The position numbers were made by a program, and so were the translations under genes. Shown here in pieces: positions 1 through 6,384 of a stretch of 11,557 nt of DNA; position 1 is the first letter of the stretch, and each line of letters starts with the position of its first letter. The stretch comes from Colivivens sp964537205 (GTDB taxonomy: Bacteria > Bacteroidota > Bacteroidia > Bacteroidales > Bacteroidaceae), in NCBI GenBank assembly GCA_964537205.1, contig CAZHZH010000085.1, forward strand, positions 1-11,557, written 5' to 3'. Under the pieces are notes generated by a model. The model saw nothing but the letters and a program-made list of their open reading frames with translations. It was not told the origin of the DNA and did not search any database.

Positions 1-124
1 ATTCGTTGGGCAATGCAACGCCTTTCGTTGACCGTTCAGCCTTGGCTGAACGAAAGAGTAATGGCACTACGATATAACATGCATACGAAATGCCAAGTTT
101 TCAAATTACGACCTAAGGGCCTGT
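1..124. other. Region downstream of cas2, possible CRISPR leader
   Basis: In Bacteroidetes type II-C loci the repeat-spacer array usually follows cas2, so this stretch would be leader or array-flanking DNA. I found no direct repeat of CRISPR size here, and nothing matches the repeat predicted from the tracrRNA anti-repeat. The stretch has short inverted repeats near its left edge (annotated separately) and an AT-rich part at about 70-110. No gene is supported. Calling it a leader is inference from gene order. Confidence 0.4.
22..56. repeat. Inverted repeat with two competing stems
   Basis: CGTTCAGCC (33-41) and GGCTGAACG (44-52) are perfect 9-base complements around a 2-base centre. CTTTCGTT (22-29) is also fully complementary to AACGAAAG (49-56), so the right arm can pair with either of two left arms. 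Neither strand has a T-tract after the stem, so it is not a clear intrinsic terminator. It lies about 70 bases past the cas2 stop codon and could mark the end of the cas transcript or a leader-bound protein site. Confidence 0.5.
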
Positions 125-466
125 TTAGAACAATTCGAGCTGCTGGCCCGGAGCGGAAGGTTCTTGAGGCTTTGTGCCATAGAATATCTGTATGCTTGCG
201 AACTGCTTGTCTGTGATACACAATATGCCCACCTTGCCATATTCTGGCAAGAACGAGCGGACACGCTTCATGTGGACAGTGGCGTTCTCGCTGCTCGCAC
301 AGTTACGCACATATATGGAGAACTGGAACATTGTGAATCCGTCAGTAATCAAGTTCTTGCGGAATTTCGCATATTCCTTACGGTCTTTCTTTGTTTCTGT
401 AGGCAAGTCGAAGAACACCAAAATCCACATTATCCGATATTCGCTTAGTCGTGACAAGTCAGACAT
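125..466 (-). CDS. cas2: CRISPR-associated endonuclease Cas2 (type II-C)
   Basis: Small ferredoxin-fold subunit that bridges two Cas1 dimers in the spacer-integration complex. The protein is 113 aa. Its N-terminal strand reads EYRIMWILVFFDLPTET, with the conserved Asp at residue 20, and the rest (FRKNLITDGFTMFQFSIYVR) is typical of Cas2 in Bacteroidetes type II loci. The frame is open to a TTG-type start at 517, but the ATG at 466 gives the family's usual N-terminus and overlaps the cas1 stop codon as TGATG, suggesting translational coupling. It is the last gene of the cas9-cas1-cas2 run. The C-terminus ends in a Pro/Gln-rich tail (PQEPSAPGQQLELF). No array is visible downstream within the window. 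Confidence 0.95.
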   Translation of the reverse strand: MSDLSRLSEYRIMWILVFFDLPTETKKDRKEYAKFRKNLITDGFTMFQFSIYVRNCASSENATVHMKRVRSFLPEYGKVGILCITDKQFASIQIFYGTKPQEPSAPGQQLELF

Positions 467-1407
467 CAGGTTGTATACTCTGGGTATGACAAACGACGAA
501 TTTCCCCAGAGAAGCATTTCGCCAACGAAGCCGACGTGATGCCTGCGGCAATCATCAGAGGGCTACGCTTGCCCTCAATCACGACATCGAGTACAGGAAT
601 TTGCAGAAGTTTTGCCTTCATGTCGCGGTTCAGTTCTTTGCGATCGGGGAATTCCTTCATAATTTTGATTACCAACTCGTCTACATACGGGCGGTATGGT
701 TCCATTATGTCGTCCGCCAAACAATATGCGTTGTATCGGTTGTGATGGTGAATTCCCAAAGTGGGCAGGAGTCCGCTGCCTACCAGCGCACGTGCGATGA
801 CCGCACGCAGTATCGCGTAGCCATAGTTAAGGAAGTTGTTAGGATACTCACCCACCCTGTCCCTAACGAAACCGGGGCAGGCAGGGAACAGCCGCTTCCA
901 ATAGAATGCGGCCGCCCTACCCTCCAGATTCTCTACATCACCGCTTTTCACATCGCCAGCCCAAACAGTCATGCAGGGGTATTTATCCGCAGTATACCAT
1001 TCCAAGACTTTTGCCTGGTTAAGTATCTTTTGCCGGACAGTCTGCTGCCACAATTGCTTCCTCAAAGGCTGGGAAGAGTCGAGTTGCTGGCGGAAACGCT
1101 CGTTTTGAGTAGTATTGCCATACAGAGGCAATAGCAAGCCTACGGGCATACTACGACTATCGCACGAGATGACCGCGCTGTTGTTCTCAAGCAACGCGCC
1201 CATTAGCCCGTGAGTAATCGTGATTTGCCGGTTGTCAAGCACAACTACTCCTATGTCCTCTATGGGGATGGTACGTTGCCCCTCCATCTTCTTGAAATCG
1301 GGCGGCAGCGAATCGTTGTTGACAATCTCGGGAAACTCTATGACCATCTGCGCATTACGCAACTTCAGATACACAGGATTACCGAAATACAAGGTTTTCT
1401 TTATCAT
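466..1407 (-). CDS. cas1: CRISPR-associated integrase Cas1 (type II)
   Basis: Metal-dependent integrase that inserts new spacers together with Cas2. At 313 aa it has normal family length. The expected acidic/His site is visible: Glu162 in NLEGRAAAFYW, the His cluster 220-222 in LGIHHHNRYN, and the acidic cluster Asp232, Asp233 and Glu236 in LADDIMEPYRP. The N-terminal domain (about 1-100) carries the usual EDIGVVVLDN motif. The ATG lies four bases past the cas9 stop, and AAGGTG overlapping that stop (plus-strand 1413-1418) resembles a Shine-Dalgarno site at suitable spacing, unusual among the other starts here. Co-transcription with cas9 and cas2 is very likely. Nothing looks broken, so the adaptation module appears intact. 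Confidence 0.97.
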   Translation of the reverse strand: MIKKTLYFGNPVYLKLRNAQMVIEFPEIVNNDSLPPDFKKMEGQRTIPIEDIGVVVLDNRQITITHGLMGALLENNSAVISCDSRSMPVGLLLPLYGNTTQNERFRQQLDSSQPLRKQLWQQTVRQKILNQAKVLEWYTADKYPCMTVWAGDVKSGDVENLEGRAAAFYWKRLFPACPGFVRDRVGEYPNNFLNYGYAILRAVIARALVGSGLLPTLGIHHHNRYNAYCLADDIMEPYRPYVDELVIKIMKEFPDRKELNRDMKAKLLQIPVLDVVIEGKRSPLMIAAGITSASLAKCFSGEIRRLSYPEYTT

Positions 1408-1411
1408 ACCG

Positions 1412-4400
1412 TCACCTTATTATATTAGTAATCTCACCAACGCGATTGACTTCCAACTTCCAACAAACCGCTTTTATGGATGTTCCGTCATCTAAATTTC
1501 TTATTTTGTTATGAGAAAGATATTCCACCTTATCATGTATAGCAATCGCCACATAAGCTGGAATAAAAAAGGCATTATTGCTGTCTGTTGATACCATCTT
1601 ATATATTCGTTTTCTATCAATAGAGACATTCGCAGACAACCGCTCATCATCGGTAGGCACATATACAAGGTCGTTTGGACACAGATAGAACTTGAGAGAT
1701 ACGCCTTTTTCATTCGTCTCTGGTACAGGCGACAGTCCTTGTTTCAACCGTTCCACTACTTGGTTAAGAGGCACGGTGCAATAAGAGCGAGTGCCGTCCT
1801 CATCCTCATAGATGGCGAAGTACAGGTTTGTGCCTTTCTGCGCCTCAACAAACTTTTTCTTATTGATGCCTGATGTGCCAACCGTATATTTTTCGCCCTT
1901 TGGCTCACTTACCCTTACCCGGATGATTGGCTGGTGCGGCTTGCCGTCATTGTATTGGGCTATATTATTGTTCAATTCCATGATGCCCTCAGGAGAAAAA
2001 GCCACCTCAGAAATACCACCCTTTGCTTCGAGCCAGTTTAGCAAAATCTTTTGAATTCCGGTGTCGGTTATTGTCTTTATCCTCTTCTCATCAAAGTTCT
2101 TATCGAGAGGCTTCCTCACTGCTACCATCTGCTCCGCCGCCGTATCGTCGGTGAAATAATATACCTCTACTTTTGCTATGCTTTTACCCATAAGGCTCCC
2201 ATTTTTCAAACTACCGACTATTTGTTTTGTATTCCATCCGTCACTGAGTTTTTCCTGTACCATTCGCTTCAACTGCTTGTCAACTATATTCTCTGGATGT
2301 TCAAGTGCCTTATTGACAGGAAGTTCTTTACTCCTGCGCAGATTAACGGCTCCATAAACAGTCTCTTTATGTAAAGATTTTCTGATAGCCCAACGATCGC
2401 CACTTGTCTGCCTTACACGGATTTTTTTCCCGTTATCATCATAATGCTCATAATGGTTGTTGGTCTTATTGATGACGCGTATGTAGTGCTTGAAACTTAC
2501 CACGATGTTTTGAAGTGCCGCCCTGGCATCCTGCGTGAACGTAGCCCACGGTTTGCGTATCACACGTCCACGGTCACACAAAAGTCTGCGCAGATCCTCG
2601 CGGCGGACGGTGTCGCGCGCCGACTCGTTGTTCAAGTAGCTTATGATGTTTCGTGAAGCCAGAGCTATGACGAGAGCGTCCATAGCGTGATGACGGTGAT
2701 CAATACGCTTTTTGTTGAAACCACGTCTGATTTCCTCCGGCACTCTCGTCTGGAACACCCGCTTGCCATCCTTGTTCTCCCATGTGCCGTAATCGCTTGT
2801 ATTCGTGTTATCGTTCAGCCGTTGGAAGCGAGGACTTACTATGTCGTTCCACACATCGTTGAGTCCCCAGTCGTCCTTAAGTCTGGTAGTGATGCCACCT
2901 GTACATGGAATCACATTCTTCGATGTCGCCTCAGGTTCGTTTTCCTCTCTCACTATGCTTGACAAGAGCGAGATGATTACTTTCGAGATATATCGGCTGT
3001 CGTTCAGCTGCCGTTGTATGAAAGCTTCCGGAATATCCTCCATCATGAGTTTCTGCGCCTTCGTGCGGTTTCCTGAATAATGTTCCTTAATGAACTCCGT
3101 GTACTCGCGTTCATTGAATACCCTCACACCGCCGACAATCTGACCTCCACACGCCTTTATGAACTCCATTCCGAGCCTGTTGGACTTGAGCTGGTTCACC
3201 TCCGCCTCGCATATTACCTTGTTGGAGAACGAGTCATCGAAATAGCGGGCCTGTGGAATGACATGTTCTATCTGGTATGCCGGTGTGAACAATTTGGCAA
3301 GCGGTATAGTCCTACCCGTATAAGGCGACCGGTATTTCTGATCCAACCACAACTTATACCGTTCGAGTTCACGAGGTGTCGGCTCCGCCTTGGCGGATAT
3401 TTCCTTTATCTCCTTGTAGTCGGCATCATCTTTTTTCAACTCCTGCAACGCTCCTTCCTCGTATATGCGCAAAATATCTTGCTGAATAGGTGAATAAGGC
3501 CGGACATCACTGATACTGCCGTCGTTTTTCAGTTCTGTAAGCAGGTTTCGGATACGCATATTGGTGTCCTCATTCACTTTATTGCGGTCGGACATCCGTT
3601 TCCTTTGGTCAGCGGTACATTTCATTTCGCGTCCGAGCTCCACGTGTATCTCGTCAATGTGTCCATACTTCACCCAGATGTCATGAACAGTTCGCAATGT
3701 TTCCAATATACACTGCTCGACAATCGGATTGCGGAGCGAATGCTGCTCGAAGCCGTTGATATACGCCTGCAATTCTTCAGGAGTACGCCATCGGGCCGCA
3801 TTAGTAGATTCGGAATGTCTGCCGTAAACGGCATAACATGCGAGCCATACTGGCAGGAACTTGAAAGAGTCGATACAGTCTAAACTTATATTTTGGCGGC
3901 TCATACGCTTTTTCAGTTCGTCACTTATGTCACCATTAATAACTTTCCGCACCGACTCAGGCACATCATCCTTGTTCCACATCGAGCCAGTACGCATGAC
4001 CGACAGCAGTTTCTTTATGGCCTTCTCTGAATATGCACCATATTCTTTTTTGAAGGCGGGAACTTTCTTGAAGGCTTCCACGAAAGAGTCCGCTTCAAGC
4101 CCGTGTCGGTTGGCGAAGGTTGCCAGAGCGCATTCCAACTCGTGCTTGTCGTCCACAGAGTAGAGAACGTGCCACAGCATGTATTCAGTATTCTTGTCGT
4201 CTAAGAAAGATTCGTCAATTTTCACCTTCTTCAAAGCGGAGAGCATGACATAGCGGGTTTCGTTGCACGGGTATTCTTTGTCTTCCACATAGTTCCAACG
4301 CACAGGCGTCTTTGCATCCTTTCCTTTCGGCTTCTTTATGCCAAGATGAGCGAGAAGGTCGCCTTGTTTGACAGACTTCTTGTCATTGAGGTACTTAAAA

Positions 4401-5845
4401 AGACCCACATACGCTTCCTCGTCGGGAAGATACACGCTTGTCACATCTGTCTCCTTAAGTTCGTTGCTCACCAATCGCAGATTATTTATAAACTGCCACA
4501 ATCTGAACTCTTGAAAATAAGGGTTTGACTTGGCTATGCATTTTATGTGCTGGACTTTTATCTCCCCTGTTGATTTGTCGACATATTCGTACTTTTCATA
4601 CGGACAATTGCTTATAAGTGACTTTTTGCTTTTAAGCGGACGCTGATAGAATATTATGTCGTCTGTTATGAGTTTTCTCATGCCATTCTTTATCACAATG
4701 CGCTGATGAGGGATGTTCTTTGGATACAACTCGCGTGCGCACAGTTCCAGTAAGGCATTGTCATGGAATTCGGAATGGAACACGGCTTGTTTTTCAAGAA
4801 TCTTCCTGAGTTCTTCCTTGTAGTATTTTCGCTCAATAGTTCTGACAAGTTTGCCACGTATCTTTGTAGAAGGATCAGCCAACAACGTCTCGTATATAAA
4901 AGTTCCGACAGTCTGTCCCGAACTTTCGATATTGCTTTCGGTTCTTTTCTTCTGCAATCCCCAATCATCTTCTTTTGGAGCTCTAAACGAACGTTTCGGC
5001 TGACCGTCTTTATCAAGTTTGACCGTACCGTCTTTTTCATATTCAGTCGTTACGATAAACTCATGTTCCTGCCCTACCCAGTCGTTGAGCGGGAACTTGC
5101 TTGACCGCCTGTATATCCATCCGTTGTCCAGTTTCAGGTTGTACCATATGCTGTCGCCCTTTTGATCATCCGTCGCTTCCACTTCAATCACTTTCAGCAC
5201 CATATATTCCTCTTTCTTGGTATTATCAGTTGTCTCCGTTTCCTCTTCCTCGCCCCTCAATTGGTAATATCCGCGCTTTTGGTTGAAGTTGAGTATAATC
5301 CAGGCAAGCTCTTCTTTTGAGATCGGTTGTGTCAGAGCCTTGTTCCGCAAATAGAAAAGAGTCCAATCCAAAGGAATCTTATGTCCGTCAGCCACCCAAT
5401 CCGGCTGCCGTTTAGCAAAATCGGCGAGCATTTCGTTGAACGAATCCATGAAGACGAATGTCATCTTGCCATCCTCATCCTTTCTCCATGCGATCTTTGG
5501 CTCATCTCCAATGAATTTTCCATAGGTTTTGTTGTCGTCCTTGTTCCAACCAATAGCATTATCGAAATGCTCTGGCAGAAAATTCATAATATGCAGTACA
5601 CGCAACAAACGCTCACGTCGTTCATGACTCCTCTCATACAACCTGCGTGTTCCACGGTATCCCGTACGCACACTCGTCTGCGACTCAGTCTCGCCCTTGT
5701 CGAATTTGCCAAGCACGTCTTGGCTCATAGGTATTATGCGACTCCCCAAATCAATCTGTGGAACCACTGTTCCATTGTCGTCATAAGAGATTTTAGCCCA
5801 ACCAATACTATTGGTTCCCAAATCTAATCCAATTATATTTTTCAT
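1412..5845 (-). CDS. cas9: CRISPR-associated RNA-guided endonuclease Cas9, type II-C
   Basis: crRNA:tracrRNA-guided double-strand DNA nuclease, 1477 aa, in the size range of the long Bacteroidetes type II-C Cas9 proteins. RuvC-I is at the N-terminus (IIGLDLGTNSIGW, Asp8). An Arg-rich bridge helix follows at about 60-85. REC regions run from about 90 to 725, with a charged insertion at about 200-300 (EEEETETTDNTKK then lysine-rich strands). RuvC-II is IHVELGRE with Glu736. The HNH domain holds YQIEHVIPQ with His861, plus Asn875 and Asn884. RuvC-III is DHRHHAMDALVIA with His1053 and Asp1056. About 1100-1477 would form the WED/PAM-interacting part. All catalytic residues are present, so it should be active. 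The tracrRNA gene lies divergently just upstream; the absence of csn2 and cas4 fits subtype II-C. The codons are more AT-rich than in the genes to the right. The start follows an A-rich leader (AATGAAAAAATG). Confidence 0.98.
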   Translation of the reverse strand: MKNIIGLDLGTNSIGWAKISYDDNGTVVPQIDLGSRIIPMSQDVLGKFDKGETESQTSVRTGYRGTRRLYERSHERRERLLRVLHIMNFLPEHFDNAIGWNKDDNKTYGKFIGDEPKIAWRKDEDGKMTFVFMDSFNEMLADFAKRQPDWVADGHKIPLDWTLFYLRNKALTQPISKEELAWIILNFNQKRGYYQLRGEEEETETTDNTKKEEYMVLKVIEVEATDDQKGDSIWYNLKLDNGWIYRRSSKFPLNDWVGQEHEFIVTTEYEKDGTVKLDKDGQPKRSFRAPKEDDWGLQKKRTESNIESSGQTVGTFIYETLLADPSTKIRGKLVRTIERKYYKEELRKILEKQAVFHSEFHDNALLELCARELYPKNIPHQRIVIKNGMRKLITDDIIFYQRPLKSKKSLISNCPYEKYEYVDKSTGEIKVQHIKCIAKSNPYFQEFRLWQFINNLRLVSNELKETDVTSVYLPDEEAYVGLFKYLNDKKSVKQGDLLAHLGIKKPKGKDAKTPVRWNYVEDKEYPCNETRYVMLSALKKVKIDESFLDDKNTEYMLWHVLYSVDDKHELECALATFANRHGLEADSFVEAFKKVPAFKKEYGAYSEKAIKKLLSVMRTGSMWNKDDVPESVRKVINGDISDELKKRMSRQNISLDCIDSFKFLPVWLACYAVYGRHSESTNAARWRTPEELQAYINGFEQHSLRNPIVEQCILETLRTVHDIWVKYGHIDEIHVELGREMKCTADQRKRMSDRNKVNEDTNMRIRNLLTELKNDGSISDVRPYSPIQQDILRIYEEGALQELKKDDADYKEIKEISAKAEPTPRELERYKLWLDQKYRSPYTGRTIPLAKLFTPAYQIEHVIPQARYFDDSFSNKVICEAEVNQLKSNRLGMEFIKACGGQIVGGVRVFNEREYTEFIKEHYSGNRTKAQKLMMEDIPEAFIQRQLNDSRYISKVIISLLSSIVREENEPEATSKNVIPCTGGITTRLKDDWGLNDVWNDIVSPRFQRLNDNTNTSDYGTWENKDGKRVFQTRVPEEIRRGFNKKRIDHRHHAMDALVIALASRNIISYLNNESARDTVRREDLRRLLCDRGRVIRKPWATFTQDARAALQNIVVSFKHYIRVINKTNNHYEHYDDNGKKIRVRQTSGDRWAIRKSLHKETVYGAVNLRRSKELPVNKALEHPENIVDKQLKRMVQEKLSDGWNTKQIVGSLKNGSLMGKSIAKVEVYYFTDDTAAEQMVAVRKPLDKNFDEKRIKTITDTGIQKILLNWLEAKGGISEVAFSPEGIMELNNNIAQYNDGKPHQPIIRVRVSEPKGEKYTVGTSGINKKKFVEAQKGTNLYFAIYEDEDGTRSYCTVPLNQVVERLKQGLSPVPETNEKGVSLKFYLCPNDLVYVPTDDERLSANVSIDRKRIYKMVSTDSNNAFFIPAYVAIAIHDKVEYLSHNKIRNLDDGTSIKAVCWKLEVNRVGEITNIIR

Positions 5846-5860
5846 TTTTTCATTAAATAT

Positions 5861-5891
5861 TTTGTTATTATAAAATAAAGTCCTACCTTTG
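5861..5891 (+). promoter_or_regulatory. tracrRNA promoter (Bacteroidetes type)
   Basis: TTTG at 5861-5864, then exactly 19 bases, then TACCTTTG at 5884-5891. This matches the Bacteroidetes primary sigma consensus TTTG-N19-21-TAnnTTTG. Transcription should start near 5897-5899, at the beginning of the anti-repeat. The -33 element lies only 16 bases from the cas9 start codon on the opposite strand. Confidence 0.8.
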
Positions 5892-5895
5892 CACT

Positions 5896-5970
5896 ACTAA
5901 TTTGTAGCAATTCACAATAAGGATTATTCCGTTGTGAAAACTCTCAGGACGGGTTCTGCTCGTCCTTTTT
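5896..5970 (+). ncRNA. tracrRNA of the type II-C system
   Basis: Trans-activating RNA that pairs with the CRISPR repeat and anchors crRNA in Cas9. The anti-repeat is about 5896-5918 (ACTAATTTGTAGC then AATTCACAAT). Next comes AAGGATTATTCC, a nexus-like hairpin with GGA (5921-5923) pairing TCC (5928-5930), then GTTGTGAAAAC, then a terminator hairpin. This order and the AAGGATTATTCCGTTGTGAAAAC block (5919-5941) match what I recall of Bacteroidetes type II-C tracrRNAs. The anti-repeat predicts a repeat starting GTTGTGAATTGCTACA. The eight bases GTTGTGAA at 5931-5938 are complementary to the anti-repeat end at 5911-5918 (one G-T pair), so free tracrRNA could self-pair there. The 5' end is set from the promoter and is good to a few bases. 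Confidence 0.88.
5946..5970 (+). terminator. Intrinsic terminator of tracrRNA
   Basis: AGGACGGG (5946-5953) pairs with CTCGTCCT (5959-5966) as an 8-base-pair stem with one G-T pair and loop TTCTG. It runs straight into five Ts (5966-5970). This is a textbook rho-independent terminator on the plus strand and doubles as the 3' hairpin of tracrRNA. Confidence 0.85.
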
Positions 5971-5971
5971 C

Positions 5972-6025
5972 ATTATGCAAATATAGTGCAAACCGAACAC
6001 AATACAAAACAAATTCATTTGTTTT
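5972..6025. repeat. Direct repeat copy 1: promoter plus AT palindrome
   Basis: Bases 5972-6009 are identical over 38 positions to 6127-6164, 155 bases away. The copy ends in an AT-rich palindrome, AAAACAAA (6006-6013), loop TTCA, TTTGTTTT (6018-6025). The minus strand of the 38-base block carries a consensus promoter (separate entry). The sister copy keeps the palindrome with a compensatory base-pair change, so pairing or twofold symmetry appears to be maintained. Confidence 0.85.
5978..6008 (-). promoter_or_regulatory. Probable cas9-cas1-cas2 promoter
   Basis: On the minus strand TTTG (6008-6005), 19 bases, TATATTTG (5985-5978) is an exact match to the Bacteroidetes consensus. The start would be near 5970, which coincides with the end of tracrRNA on the other strand. 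The resulting cas9 leader is about 125 bases and antisense to the whole tracrRNA. I see no TAnnTTTG element on the minus strand closer to the cas9 ATG, so this is the best cas promoter candidate. Confidence 0.65.
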
Positions 6026-6046
6026 TATTGGTTCCACCCGTAAATG

Positions 6047-6123
6047 GGCTGCGTCATGGCATAGCTCAAGCCGGGGCTTGGCTCTGCTCATTTGACTTGC
6101 ACCATTTGTGTTGAGGCGCAGCC
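6047..6123. other. GC-rich foldable segment between the two promoter repeats
   Basis: GGCTGCGTC (6047-6055) pairs with GGCGCAGCC (6115-6123) over nine positions including one G-T. Inside it, CAAGC (6067-6071) pairs with GCTTG (6076-6080) around a 4-base loop and is extended by AGC/GCT across a one-base bulge. The GCATAGCTCAAGC...GCTTGGCTCTGC pattern resembles interspersed intergenic repeats I recall from Bacteroidales genomes, which I cannot check here. It would be transcribed leftward from the promoter at 6133-6163. No coding sequence is convincing. Confidence 0.5.
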
Positions 6124-6126
6124 TAT

Positions 6127-6180
6127 ATTATGCAAATATAGTGCAAACCGAACACAATACAAAATAAACTCGTTTATTTT
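6127..6180. repeat. Direct repeat copy 2: promoter plus AT palindrome
   Basis: Bases 6127-6164 repeat 5972-6009 exactly. The following palindrome is AAAATAAA (6161-6168), loop CTCG, TTTATTTT (6173-6180). Relative to copy 1 the C-G pair has become T-A while the loop has diverged, so symmetry is kept despite base changes. Confidence 0.85.
6133..6163 (-). promoter_or_regulatory. Second leftward promoter in repeat copy 2
   Basis: Same TTTG-N19-TATATTTG arrangement as in copy 1, on the minus strand: TTTG at 6163-6160 and TATATTTG at 6140-6133, with a predicted start near 6125. It would transcribe the foldable segment at 6047-6123 and could continue through copy 1 into the cas operon. It may be a tandem cas promoter or the promoter of a small RNA. 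Confidence 0.55.
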
Positions 6181-6314
6181 TTTGTCCCATTTGCGGTTCG
6201 CGCCATTAAAATGAGTGAGAATCGAAGACAAGGGGGTGTCGTTTTGACCGTTTTGCCATTTAGCCTCCCCACCCCCCGAAAATACGGCATATATGAAGAA
6301 GCCGCCCGTTTGTC

Positions 6315-6345
6315 TTTGTAGTTTAGGCGGAAAGTTGTATCTTTG
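6315..6345 (+). promoter_or_regulatory. Promoter of the CotH-family gene
   Basis: TTTG (6315-6318), 19 bases, TATCTTTG (6338-6345) matches the Bacteroidetes consensus exactly. The start would be near 6352, giving a 5' leader of about 33 bases with an A-rich stretch before the ATG at 6385 and no Shine-Dalgarno site. It rules out the in-frame TTG at 6343 as the start codon because that lies inside the -7 element. Confidence 0.8.
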
Positions 6346-6384
6346 CAGCGACACACGGCATACAGAACCTGTGCACACAAAAAA

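Noticed and set aside
4..20. CGTTGGGCAATGCAACG resembles the predicted repeat start GTTGTGAATTGC and has CGTTG/CAACG ends
   Set aside because: Only 9 of 12 bases match, the following bases diverge completely, and there is no second copy; not a CRISPR repeat.
125..517. Longer cas2 reading frame with 17 extra N-terminal residues
   Set aside because: The extension overlaps the end of cas1, and the ATG at 466 gives the usual Cas2 N-terminus with a TGATG overlap.
5327..5827. 166-aa plus-strand frame opposite the cas9 N-terminus, and similar frames opposite other genes
   Set aside because: Lies wholly opposite conserved cas9 coding sequence and the translation looks like no known protein; treated as a shadow frame.
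6343..6384. In-frame extension of the CotH gene to a TTG at 6343
   Set aside because: The TTG lies inside the -7 promoter element and the extension would bury the signal peptide.
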